Assembly: GCA_018806915.1 (NCBI GenBank)
Contig: JAGKQI010000066.1
Coordinates: 124,001 to 188,000 of the forward strand
Direction of reading: 5' to 3'
From: Phytophthora colocasiae
Lineage: Eukaryota > Oomycota > Peronosporomycetes > Peronosporales > Peronosporaceae
DNA: 64,000 bases
Part shown: piece by piece, positions 49,959 to 62,000 of the stretch
Position numbering within the stretch: the stretch's first letter is position 1
How the letters are laid out: each line of letters begins with the position of its first letter
Program-made: the position numbers and the translations under genes
Notes under the pieces: generated by a model
Told to the model about the DNA's origin: nothing
The model's input: only the letters and a program-made list of their open reading frames with translations
Database searches by the model: none

Positions 49959-52900
49959 TCAATTCGACGTCTCGATCTTGGGAATGACGTTGCTGCGTTC
50001 CATCAAGTAGCGCAACGTCTTGGAAGAGAGGCCCTTGGTCAAGTAGTCCGCTAGTTGGTTCTTAGACTCCTGGTAGGTCAGCTCAACCTCGCCACTGGCA
50101 ATCTTCTCTCGGATGAAATGGTAGCGAATGTCGATGTGCTTGGTGCGAGCTTGATAACCGACATTCTTCGCCAAAGCCATGGCACCCTGGTTGTCCTCGT
50201 AGATCACCGTAGGGTCCACTTGCTTTGCACCAATGTCCTTGAGTAGTCGACGCAGCCATACTACTTCTTTGATGCACTCACTCAGAGCCATGTACTCTGC
50301 CTCAGTAGAACTCAGTGCGACCGTCTTCTGGAACGTCGAACGCCACACCACTGGAGCACCACACATCATGAGCATCATTCCGCTCACTGAGCGTCTGTCG
50401 TCACGGTTACCGGCCCAGTCAGCATCCGAGTAAGCCGTCATCTCAGTTCCCAGTAGGCCATCGTACATGATACCCACTTCCTTGGTCTTCAGCAGGTAGC
50501 GCACCACCTTGATTCCCGCATTCCAATGCGCCTCACCTGGGTTTTCCAGGAAGCGACTCAACTTGGCAACAGCAACCGCAATGTCAGGTCGTGTTCCGCA
50601 TGTCAGATACATGAGGCTACCGATGAGCGATCGGTAGGGCCTTGACTTCATCTTGGCCTTGTACTCCTCTGTCTGTGTGCCGTCGTCCTTGGTCAAGTGA
50701 AGACTTGGATCCAGTGGCATCAGGCTTGGCTTCGCGTTTTCTTGACCGAATTTCTTGATGATCGACTCTGTATATGCGTGTTGAGAGATGGCCAATGTTT
50801 TATTGTCCATATCGTAGTCGATCTCAATCCCGAGAATAAATCGAGCGCGTCCGAGGTCCTTGATCCGGAATTTGTCCGCGATGCCAGCCTTCACTGACGC
50901 GATGACACCCTTGTCCTTTGAAGCAATCAGCATGTCGTCGACGTAAAGACACACGATACATTCATCGTCACCATCACCTCGGGTGTATACACAGGGATCA
51001 GCATCAGCCGCCTTGAAACCCATGTCTTTTAAGTGACCATCGATCGTCTCGTTCCAAACACGAGATGCTTGCTTCAGGCCATACAAACTTTGCAGGAGTA
51101 GGCAGACGACGTCTTCTTCACCTTCAGCATCGGCCATCGTCAGGAGCTCACGCAGACCTTCAGGCAATTCCATGTAAATCTCTTCGTCGAGCTTTCCATA
51201 CAGGAACGCCGTATCCACGTCGCATTGCTCGATATCAAATCCTTCAGCACAGCACTTAGCCAGCACAGCACGGATCGATTTCAGGTATGCCACTGGCGCG
51301 TACGTCTCTTCATAGTCAATCCCGTGACGCTGAGAGTACCCCTTGGCGACGAGACGAGCCTTGTGCCGGGTCACTTCTCCTTTCTCGTTGCGCTTCAACG
51401 CGAACACCCACCGACATCCGATCGGGCGCTGGTGAGCCGGTCTTGGTACCAGCTTCCATGTCTTGTTTGCAGTAAGTGACTCCAATTCACTTGCAATTGC
51501 CTTCTTACATTCATCGCTGTCCTCGCCTGACGTCGCCTCTGTATACGTCTTGGGGACTTCCTCCGATGCAGCCATAGCTTGGCCACCTTCAAGTGCGAGC
51601 AGTTCGCCACTTGGTTTAACCCTTTCTTGTGTCATCTTCTGACGCTTGGTCCCCGTGGTTGACGGCAGGATAATCTGCTTCTTGGTTGCGCCAGCCTCTT
51701 CAGGATCGTCAATTTCGTCGATGTTACGAGTACGCGAACGAGTAATCATGGGATGGGTGGACTCGTAAGGGATGATTTGACTGTTCACGTCACGTTGAAG
51801 TGGAATGACGTCAGCACCTTCAACAACGACCGAAACAATCTCCATTGAACCCTTGGACGGTTGTCCACTCATGACAGGCACCTTGGTTGCTGGTTCATCT
51901 TCATCCTGTACCATGAGGTGCTGGGGATTGGTCGTTTCGATGAACTTCACAGTGCGAACGATTTGCACCTTACCCGTTGACACATTGAGGACTCGGTAGC
52001 CCTTCACAACATCCTCGTATCCAAGGAAACGACATGTGAACGCTTTGGCATCCAACTTGCGACGCTTCTCGTCGGGGATGTGAGCGTAGCCAAGAGCACC
52101 AAACACCTTGACGTTCCTGAGCTGTGGCTTCGATTTGTGCACAATCTCGAACGGTGTCTTCACAGTCACCGAGTTGGGGATCCGATTGATGATCCACGCA
52201 GCAGTGTTGACCGCCTCGGCCCACCACTTCTTGTTGACGCTCTCATGGTAGAGCAGACAACGAGCCATCTCCACGAGGCTCCGGTTCATGCGCTCAGCCA
52301 GACCGTTCTGCTGAGGCGTGTATGGCACCGTCTTCTCATGCTTGATGCCATGCTGGTTGAGGAACGCCTTGAACTGGCGACCGGTGTATTCACCACCATT
52401 GTCCGAACGCAGACGCTTGATACTCTTGCCCGTAGCGTTCTCCATCGCTGCCTTGTAGATTTTGAACTTGGACAGCACCTCCGACTTCGCTTTCATGAAG
52501 TGGACGGTCACGTGACGTGAGTAGTCGTCAATGAATGTCACAACGTACGTGCAACCACCAGGTGTCCTCGTCTGCATCGGACCCATCACGTCCGTATGCA
52601 CCAGTTCAAGCACACCTGCACTCTTGACGACCTTCTCCGGATGCCTTGGATAGTCGTCAGCTTTCATCTTGCCCATGCAGCAGCCAGCGCATACGTCGTC
52701 CCCAGTGACTCCACCCGTAATACGAGGCACTCCTTCTGCCATGGTAAGTAGTTTCTCATAACGCTTGAACGGGATGTGGCCGAGTCGGGCGTGCACAACA
52801 GCCCATGGCTCACTTACGAGTGGTCGTTGCAGCATGACACACCTCGTCCCCACTGTCTTCAGCTTGTAGACAGTTCCACAGCGCTTAGCTTCCATCACAG

Positions 52901-53974
52901 TAGCGTCCCCGTAGCGAAAGGTACACTTGTCCTTGCTGAACTGGGCGACGACTCCTTTCTCGGCCAGCTTCGACACCGAGATGAGGCTTCCTTCAACTTC
53001 TGGGATGTACAGGACATCCGACAGCTTGACAGACTTCCCGTCCATCAGCTTCAACCCGACGGTGCCCTTTGCAACTGCGTCGATTTTCGAGCCATCCGCG
53101 ATCGTGATGCGGACTGGCGTCTTCAGCTCCTTCATGGACACAAACTTGTCCCGGACGCTGGTCATGTGCGAACTTGCACCAGAGTCGACGAGCCATTCAC
53201 TCTTGGTCATCGCACTCGTAGCCATGAACGAGAAGTCGTCGGACGCTTCCTCTTGCGCAGCTTGCCCTCGTTCTTGGTCGGCTTTCTTCTTGCGGCACTC
53301 GAACTCTCGGTGCCCTTGCTTCTTGCAGTAGAAGCACTTGCCGTTGAAGCGACGCTTGCCCCCGAAGTCCTTCTTCTTCGTATCGAAAGCCTTCTCTTGA
53401 GCCGATGACGATTCATCCGAAGCTTGAACACCAGAGAGAGCTTGAATCGCGTAGGCCAGCGACACGTTTGGCGTATTCTCGAGGACAGTACATATCATCT
53501 TGTACTCGTCCGTCAGACTGCCAAGGAGCAACACGAGCTGGCGAGTCTCATCCAGAGTCTCACCGATCGTCTCCATCTGGAGGACGATCTCCTTGAACTG
53601 ATCGACGTGGGAAGCGAACTTGGTCCCGGGCTCCATCTTGAAGTTGTTCAACTTCTTGGTGACGAGAAGCCGGTTCTTGAGCGTCTTCTTGTTGAAGTGC
53701 TCCTCGAGCATCGTCCACGCCTCAGCGGCAGTCAGTGCTCCACGGACGTAGACTTGGTACGTGAGACTCACGTCTCCAGCGATAACACCAAGTGCCTTCA
53801 GATCGTTGGTCTTCCATTCCGCCGTGGAGCGATCACTCACTTGGTCGAACTCGGAAGCTTGATGATCTGCGGTAGCAGTCCCTTCCGAGCAAGCTTCATC
53901 CGCATGTTGAACTCCCAGTGGAAGTAGTTGTCTTCCACGAGCTTGTCGATGTTGTCGGCGTAGCTTGGGCTCAT
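49959..53974 (-). CDS. Copia-2 gag-pol polyprotein
   Basis: The natural ATG is at 53974, inside the primer site (MSPSYADNIDKLVEDNYFHW); a frameshift near 53865 links it to the long frame that runs to 49959. Gag: TAAEAWTMLEEHFNKKTLKN, DETRQLVLLLGSLTDEYKM and knuckle CFYCKKQGHREFEC. Protease: WLVDSGASSHMT. Integrase: VVHARLGHIPFKRY and CAGCCMGK, then TFIDDYSRHV, RSDNGGEYTG and QQNGLAERMNRS. RT: RWVFALKRNEKGEVTRHKAR, QCDVDTAFLYG and CLYVDDMLIASK. RNase H: AYSDADWAGNRDDRRS, LSSTEAEYMALSE and YEDNQGAMALAKN. All motifs are complete. It would copy and integrate the element from a particle in the cytoplasm. Confidence 0.9.
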
Positions 53975-53978
53975 AACC
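53967..53978 (-). other. primer-binding site of Copia-2 (initiator tRNA-Met half)
   Basis: On the minus strand GGTTATGAGCCC, next to the LTR. Its complement GGGCTCATAACC is the anticodon stem-loop of initiator tRNA-Met, with CAT as the anticodon. The Drosophila copia element is known to use a 5' half of this tRNA as primer in the same way. The ATG inside the site is the gag start. Confidence 0.8.
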
Positions 53979-54394
53979 AATTGAGAGTATAGCGAATCGA
54001 GGCTTGATAGTGAAGTGAGTAGGAGGAAGTAAATCCAAAAGTGAGTTTATTGAGTTAGCCCGCATTCACTAATCTACCCTTGCTCTCCTTGAGCTCCCCT
54101 TGTAGACCTTTGTGAAACGGGAACGCTTGATGTAACGGGAACGCCTTGTGAAACGGGAACGCTTGATGTAACGGGAACGATTGATGTAACGGGAACGATT
54201 TGTGCACATCTTGAGATCAGCAAATTGAAGTTCTCGTCCAATCAGAATAGTGTATCCAAGGTAGACCGCCAATCGTATTGCAGCATCCACGCGTCTTCCA
54301 CTGTTGTCCTCACTTGGCACGCGTTGTGCGCGTGAAAGCTGCGTGCTTCGAGGTAGGGACCCAGTATAGGAGACGGCGAAGTGCAATCTCAACA
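53979..54394 (-). repeat. 5' LTR of Copia-2
   Basis: 416 bp, no difference seen from 49536-49951. Carries the same five-unit repeat (54110-54197). Confidence 0.9.
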
Positions 54395-54399
54395 TCCAT

Positions 54400-55527
54400 G
54401 ATTGTTATAAAAAGTTTTTTTTAAAAAAAAAAAAGCGTCACGAGGTCCTACGTGAACTAGATTGTTATTAACAAAGTGGTCCATGAACTACTGCCCCCAA
54501 TTCGCTCCAAGCTCGGTAAGACGATTCCGGTACATTTGCGGGTGTGTCGACAGAGACGGACCACCCGCCGCATTCTACATTGTTCCCCCTCCCTATTGAT
54601 CCAACACAGGCAAAGATCACAGCCATGTGAGGAATTCAAGGGGTAGCACGCGCGTCGTCTGCGGTCCCCTTTCTCGCCTGGAGTCCTCTTCTGCGTGATC
54701 CGACCTTTTGACAACGTCCGACTAAACGATTTCCGCGTTGAATGTCTTCTAACACGCGTGTTATCAATGCAGAGCGATTTTGCTGACTCAAAGCAGGTTG
54801 TGACACCGAAACAAAGGTGCGGGTTGGTAGATTGAGTACAGGATACATGTAACGTGAGGTGAGTTGGGGGAAATTGTTAAGACACATTGTACAGTGTTCA
54901 GTGATTGTATTACAAGTAACTAACGAGCTCTTTCGTGTTTCCCTACTTGATACAGTGTGGTTAGATCTTTCTCACATATATTGAGAATTGCCCCTGTACG
55001 TGTTTACAAGGGTACAACGGGCATTGAGTCAATGTAATTGACGCGTCCACCGTAACATGCTTGAGCCTTTCTGTCGAAGTCGGCGCTTCTGTTACATGTA
55101 CGAACTGCATGAGGATGTCGTGTAGCTGACGTTATAGATAGGCTTCAAGAACTCATCGCAGGAATCGCAACACAAGCAGCTTGGCGGCGACCATGAATTA
55201 GGAATAAGGTCGTTGCAAGGTTCTTGTTTTAAGTGTGGTTGACTGTTGACACCTTGATTCTCGATCAAGTAAGCGTTTGTGCTTGAGCGGTGCGCATGAT
55301 AACGAGATCTCAGGAGAAGCTTAAGGGGGTGAAGCTACTGGCAGCGGGATGTATATCGTGTACAGGGACTCCGTGTTTAGTATTTAAACAAAGCATTGTC
55401 ACGTGCCAGCTTCAACGCGAAAGATCTGCAGTTTCAAGACAGCCAACAAGAAGACACGAAACACGGTAAAAATGTAAGTAAACGGTTTATCTTACACCGA
55501 TCTGCCACGAGTTATCTTACGCAGGCG
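54400..55527. other. intergenic region without a supported gene
   Basis: Starts with T and A homopolymers (54413-54434). Short frames only, none with a recognisable domain. No RNA gene was seen. Confidence 0.4.
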
Positions 55528-55530
55528 TTA

Positions 55531-55920
55531 GAGCATCTCCACCGGTTAGGTCAATTGTTATTTGTCAAATTTGTTATTTGACACTGAGCTCTCACACTGG
55601 TCGGTATTTATATACCAGCTATAGACAATCCACGATTGACAATTCTGAAAATGCTTCCTGGCATGTGCATTAACTTGGTCCCGTTTGTGGACAGCCAACC
55701 AAGACCGTAGCAACAATCGAATGATGGCGTTGTCGTAAAACTCAATATTATCAGAGGTGGTGTCCAATCAAGCCAATACCGCCCCCTGTCGCCCACGTAG
55801 TCCTCGGTCAAATTTGGCTAGAACTTAATCTGGACTACGTCAAATCCGCAATTTGACCTCAACCGGTGGAGAGAAATTCTTGTCAAATATGCAATTTGAC
55901 CCCCACCGGTGGAGATGCTC
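55531..55920. mobile_element. PIF/Harbinger-like MITE (390 bp)
   Basis: Perfect 16-bp terminal inverted repeats GAGCATCTCCACCGGT (55531-55546) and ACCGGTGGAGATGCTC (55905-55920), flanked on both sides by TTA (55528-55530, 55921-55923). A 3-bp TTA/TAA duplication is the mark of PIF/Harbinger (Tourist-like) elements. A subterminal copy AACCGGTGGAGA lies at about 55861. No transposase is encoded, so it is non-autonomous. It ends about 95 bp upstream of the ATG of paralogue 3 and may contribute to its promoter region. Confidence 0.85.
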
Positions 55921-56015
55921 TTAAACCTGCCATGTGCGTTTTCCAGGCTATTCTGGACTGAATTGTGGACGGTCGGTGCCTCCTCAGTCCTCCTGTTCTT
56001 CGCGAGACACTTGCC

Positions 56016-59000
56016 ATGGCCCACGTGATCTCCTGTGAATTCCTACGCTGCAGAGAGGAGAGCCACTCGCTCTTTCGGCAAGAATACGCTAGGTACTTGC
56101 CCCTCCTCTGAGTGTCTTCAACAACATATACTGAGTGGTTATCTTCTTAGGGGTAGGCGTTTCTATACTTCACTGCACCAAGTAACTGAGGACGACGTCC
56201 CTCGGTCAGAGATGAGGAACGTGAATAGCTAAAATCTGTTGAATTTCAACATTTGTAAATAAGTTTAACTTTGACATTCGCGATGGAGCCACCAGAACTG
56301 CAGCTGGAGCTTGAGGAGAGCGCACACGCAACGCTAGACCGCTGTCGTGAGGCACGTCCTGCCAATACCGCGCGCGCATATGCTCCGAAGCAACGCGAAT
56401 TTAAAGCATGGTGTGATCGTAAATGCTTCCACGAAACTACTCGCTATCAAGTGACAGCCGCTAAGATGCATCTCTTCCTACAAGAAGAAGTAGTGGATCG
56501 TCAAGTTCGATTTAAGGGCATTGACCGGAAAGTTGGTGTAGCAACAGTGGAAATGTACGTTAACGCTATCTCAGACCTCTTCAGCGATCAGCAAAGTCGC
56601 GGTGCGAATTCACACCCGCATCCGCGGAACAGACTCATCAAAGCCTTGTTGTCGTCATTGAGACGTGAGCGACATGAAAAGAATAAGCGTGACTATGTTG
56701 ACCGTGGGGTTGGATCTTTGCTGGATGGTTACTGTACGACTGAAGACCTCGTATCAATCTCTCGTTACTACATGAACCTCAACACTGGTCCCGATTTACG
56801 AAATCGAATGAGTCATTTCCTATGTCATGCGTGTCTACTTCGAGGAGAATCGGCTCGCAACATGGAACTACCTGACCTTTTCAGTGTGATTCTGGAGAAT
56901 GAAGGGTTCACAGAATGCAGAGCACTCGTGATGATCCTGGGGCAGGGCAAAACTAACCAGTACGGCCGTCGTGAATTTGGTTCATGTATTCGACATCGCA
57001 ACGTTGAAGTGTGTCCTGTTGGGTCCCTTGCGCTGTATTTTTTTTTCGATGGTGTGTACAAAAGGAGGATGTTCCGAATTTCTTAGTGCCGGAGAATTGG
57101 TATGACATTAAAGTCCTGAAGTCAGGAAAGTGTCCGACGACTTCAATGACCTACCGTGCCCATTATGATGCTACTATTAAAGCATTTACTGCCCTTGGCA
57201 TGCATTCAAAGGCAAAGACTCATGCTGCACGTGGATCAGGAGCTCGGATGGCGGAATTAGCTGGTGCTACAGAGTCACAGATACGTCGATTAGGTCGTTG
57301 GAATGCATCAACTATGGAAGGGTGTTACCTTAGCGCGTTACCGAGAGAAGCCATGCGGTCACTTGCTGGATTTACACCAGATAGATGCACGTTTTTTTGG
57401 AGCGCGCATCGCTCATTCCTCCAGAGCACCTTCAAACACAGATTTTCCCGTTCATTGAGACCTACATGGCAGCGTACACGCAAGAGTCGGCACCTCACAT
57501 CGCAACCGGTGGTTTTTTGGACTTGTTACGGTACCTTCGTGTAGTGCTTCTCCAAGACGCCACTCTTTTGCGTGATCTTCACCCTACTCATAAACTATGG
57601 ACTACGGCTCCATTCAACAGCAGCTCGTTCAATGAGTTTGCATCTGAATTAAAAACCAAAATGATGACGGAAAAATCACCACACACAATGAATTTACACA
57701 GCGTTGTTCCAGATCTAATTGAACATTTGAACCAGCAGCATCAGCAGACCCTATCGCATTTTGACAAAAGAGTTAGCGAGATTGGCTCATCCTTGCATCA
57801 TTTACAAGAAGCTCTCACGCGACTTACCTCGGGTTCTGCATCGCTTCGTCTTGCTGTTGATTGGGGAGTGGGGACTAATGGATCTGGAGTTTCAGAAGTT
57901 GTTTCGCATCCACTACCTCCAACTGAGTACAAGCAGGTAAGGTCACTGAAGACCGTCCATCAGGTATGGCAGGAGTGGGAGGCAGGACTAAATGGTGGGC
58001 CCGCCGTCCGTATACTAGAACAAACTCATGGTTCAAAATGGCGCTGCAGTACAGCTGAAAAACGTTTTTTCTTTCGTAGAAAAAGAATCATTGACCGCAT
58101 TATTCTGATCGCACAAGAGCAGAATGTTAGTCATGAACAAGCTGTGGGCATACTAGAGGCTCAACGCGCACATTCGAAACTTACATTAAATGGTTTAAGT
58201 GATACCTTGGACAGAAAGAAGTAAGTGAACAAAACTTAATCAAAACAATGATTCCATTGCCATTATAGTACATACCGTTTGTCGACAACTCTGGGGGTCC
58301 TGGTCGATCCGAATCGGCTTAATGTCGCCCTCCAGGACAGCATCGTGCTTCTCGTTTACCGCCTTGTAATCTTGTAATCAATCCTGCAGGCCGCTGACCG
58401 TAACGTTTTTTTGTGTGTCTCGTTATCGACCGCTTCTCCCGAAGTCATCCTGCTTGATATTCAACACCATCGTGACGTACTCCTGCAGCAGAAAGGGGCA
58501 GCTCCGGTACGCTGCTGTTTGATCGCGAACTTGACGATGATGTCGAGCAGGTACATGATCATCGCCAATTAAGTACCAAAACGAACTCGCCCGAGCGCGT
58601 TAACACCACCAGCGTGTTGCCGCGTCGGCGAATGTCATGCCCAGCTTACCCCGTAGAATCTCAGCTTCACAGGTCTCTGCTTAGGGAATTCATATAAGTG
58701 TATGAGAATGAGGGGTGGTGACGAGGAATTCTCTTCTCGTACCTGTGTGTAAGCCGTCGCTTTGGGTAATGAATAAAAAAAACTCTGAGCTGTAATATTT
58801 TACTTGCAACTGGCAAATTTGTATTAGACGCGAGTTTGATATGCACTGTTATCAAGTAGTGGAGACTTCATGATAACTGATTATCAGGGTGACGGTGTGG
58901 GGACCAGACGGGTGCAAATAGGGGACGGCGTCCCCCTCCAACTTCCGATAATGAGTGGTTATCTTCTTAGGGGTAGGCGTTTCTATACTTCACTGCACCA

Positions 59001-62000
59001 AGTAACTGAGGACGACGTCCCTCGGTCAGAGATGAGGAACGTGAATAGCTAAAATCTGTTGAATTTCAACATTTGTAAATAAGTTTAACTTTGACATTCG
59101 CGATGGAGCCACCAGAACTGCAGCTGGAGCTTGAGGAGAGCGCACACGCAACGCTAGACCGCTGTCGTGAGGCACGTCCTGCCAATACCGCGCGCGCATA
59201 TGCTCCGAAGCAACGCGAATTTAAAGCATGGTGTGATCGTAAATGCTTCCACGAAACTACTCGCTATCAAGTGACAGCCGCTAAGATGCATCTCTTCCTA
59301 CAAGAAGAAGTAGTGGATCGTCAAGTTCGATTTAAGGGCATTGACCGGAAAGTTGGTGTAGCAACGGTGGAAATGTACGTTAACGCTATCTCAGACCTCT
59401 TCAGCGATCAGCAAAGTCGCGGTGCGAATTCACACCCGCATCCGCGGAACAGACTCATCAAAGCCTTGTTGTCGTCATTGAGACGTGAGCGACATGAAAA
59501 GAATAAGCGTGACTATGTTGACCGTGGGGTTGGATCTTTGCTGGATGGTTACTGTACGACTGAAGACCTCGTATCAATCTCTCGTTACTACATGAACCTC
59601 AACACTGGTCCCGATTTACGAAATCGAATGAGTCATTTCCTATGTCATGCGTGTCTACTTCGAGGAGAATCGGCTCGCAACATGGAACTACCTGACCTTT
59701 TCAGTGTGATTCTGGAGAATGAAGGGTTCACAGAATGCAGAGCACTCGTGATGATCCTGGGGCAGGGCAAAACCTAACCAGTACGGCCGTCGTGAATTTG
59801 GTTCATGTATTCGACATCGCAACGTTGAAGTGTGTCCTGTTGGGTCCCTTTGCGCTGTATTTTTTTCGATGGTGTGTACAAAAGGAGGATGTTCCGAATT
59901 TCTTAGTGCCGGAGAATTGGTATGACATTAAAGTCCTGAAGTCAGGAAAGTGTCCGACGACTTCAATGACCTACCGTGCCCATTATGATGCTACTATTAA
60001 AGCATTTACTGCCCTTGGCATGCATTCAAAGGCAAAGACTCATGCTGCACGTGGATCAGGAGCTCGGATGGCGGAATTAGCTGGTGCTACAGAGTCACAG
60101 ATACGTCGATTAGGTCGTTGGAATGCATCAACTATGGAAGGGTGTTACCTTAGCGCGTTACCGAGAGAAGCCATGCGGTCACTTGCTGGATTTACACCAG
60201 ATAGATGCACGTTTTTTTTGGAGCGCGCATCGCTCATTCCTCCAGAGCACCTTCAAACACAGATTTTCCCGTTCATTGAGACCTACATGGCAGCGTACAC
60301 GCAAGAGTCGGCACCTCACATCGCAACCGGTGGTTTTTTGGACTTGTTACGGTACCTTCGTGTAGTGCTTCTCCAAGACGCCACTCTTTTGCGTGATCTT
60401 CACCCTACTCATAAACTATGGACTACGGCTCCATTCAACAGCAGCTCGTTCAATGAGTTTGCATCTGAATTAAAAACCAAAATGATGACGGAAAAATCAC
60501 CACACACAATGAATTTACACAGCGTTGTTCCAGATCTAATTGAACATTTGAACCAGCAGCATCAGCAGACCCTATCGCATTTTGACAAAAGAGTTAGCGA
60601 GATTGGCTCATCCTTGCATCATTTACAAGAAGCTCTCACGCGACTTACCTCGGGTTCTGCATCGCTTCGTCTTGCTGTTGATTGGGGAGTGGGGACTAAT
60701 GGATCTGGAGTTTCAGAAGTTGTTTCGCATCCACTACCTCCAACTGAGTACAAGCAGGTAAGGTCACTGAAGACCGTCCATCAGGTATGGCAGGAGTGGG
60801 AGGCAGGACTAAATGGTGGGCCCGCCGTCCGTATACTAGAACAAACTCATGGTTCAAAATGGCGCTGCAGTACAGCTGAAAAACGTTTTTTCTTTCGTAG
60901 AAAAAGAATCATTGACCGCATTATTCTGATCGCACAAGAGCAGAATGTTAGTCATGAACAAGCTGTGGGCATACTAGAGGCTCAACGCGCACATTCGAAA
61001 CTTACATTAAATGGTTTAAGTGATACCTTGGACAGAAAGAAGTAAGTGAACAAAACTTAATCAAAACAATGATTCCATTGCCATTATAGTACATACCGTT
61101 TGTCGACAACTCTGGGGGTCCTGGTCGATCCGAATCGGCTTAATGTCGCCCTCCAGGACAGCATCGTGCTTCTCGTTTACTGCCTTGTAATCTTGTAATC
61201 AATCCTGCAGGCCGCTGACCGTAACGTTTTTTTGTGTGTCTCGTTATCGACCGCTTCTCCCGAAGTCATCCTGCTTGATATTCAACACCATCGTGACGTA
61301 CTCCTGCAGCAGAAAGGGGCAGCTCCGGTACGCTGCTGTTTGATCGCGAACTTGACGATGATGTCGAGCAGGTACATGATCATCGCCAATTAAGTACCAA
61401 AACGAACTCGCCCGAGCGCGTTAACACCACCAGCGTGTTGCCGCGTCGGCGAATGTCATGCCCAGCTTACCCCGTAGAATCTCAGCTTCACAGGTCTCTG
61501 CTTAGGGAATTCATATAAGTGTATGAGAATGAGGGGTGGTGACGAGGAATTCTCTTCTCGTACCTGTGTGTAAGCCGTCGCTTTGGGTAATGAATAAAAA
61601 AAACTCTGAGCTGTAATATTTTACTTGCAACTGGCAAATTTGTATTAGACGCGAGTTTGATATGCACTGTTATCAAGTAGTGGAGACTTCATGATAACTG
61701 ATTATCAGGGTGACGGTGTGGGGACCAGACGGGTGCAAATAGGGGACGGCGTCCCCCTCCAACTTCCGATAATTATACTTCACTGTCATCCCAGGACCAA
61801 CAGAGAGCGTGGTGTCAAGGTACGATCACCTCATGCAAGCGGTTATCGAACATTTTGGACTTACCATTACTTGCTGCTCTGTAGCTGCTCCGATGCTTCC
61901 CACACTGTTGTCCAGAACATGTGAAGCGGAGCTACTGTGGCGGATCGGTGCGCGTCCTCGTGACGTTCTCCACAGACGTAAGAGCCTTGAATCTGGACGA

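Larger units (their letters stand above)
49536..54394 (-). mobile_element. Ty1/Copia retrotransposon Copia-2, young
   Basis: 4859 bp on the minus strand. Both LTRs are 416 bp (49536-49951 and 53979-54394) and appear identical by eye, and TCCAT flanks both sides (49531-49535, 54395-54399). One long gag-pol frame fills the interior, followed directly by the 3' LTR. All Copia domains are present with their catalytic residues; only one frameshift near 53865 in Gag is visible. It could have moved recently, or could be mobilised in trans. Confidence 0.92.
56132..58951 (+). mobile_element. Crypton element, unit 1
   Basis: A 2820-bp unit from TGAGTGGTTATC to CTTCCGATAA, repeated head-to-tail by unit 2 with very few differences. 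No LTRs or terminal inverted repeats. It encodes a tyrosine recombinase, the mark of Cryptons. The pair as a whole is flanked by TATAC (56127-56131 and 61774-61778). The 700 bp after the recombinase hold only decayed minus-strand fragments such as DAVLEGDIKPIRIDQDPQS. Confidence 0.8.

Noticed and set aside
51970..53408. Several plus- and minus-strand frames of 60-210 codons within Copia-2
   Set aside because: All lie inside the intact gag-pol frame and show no independent features.
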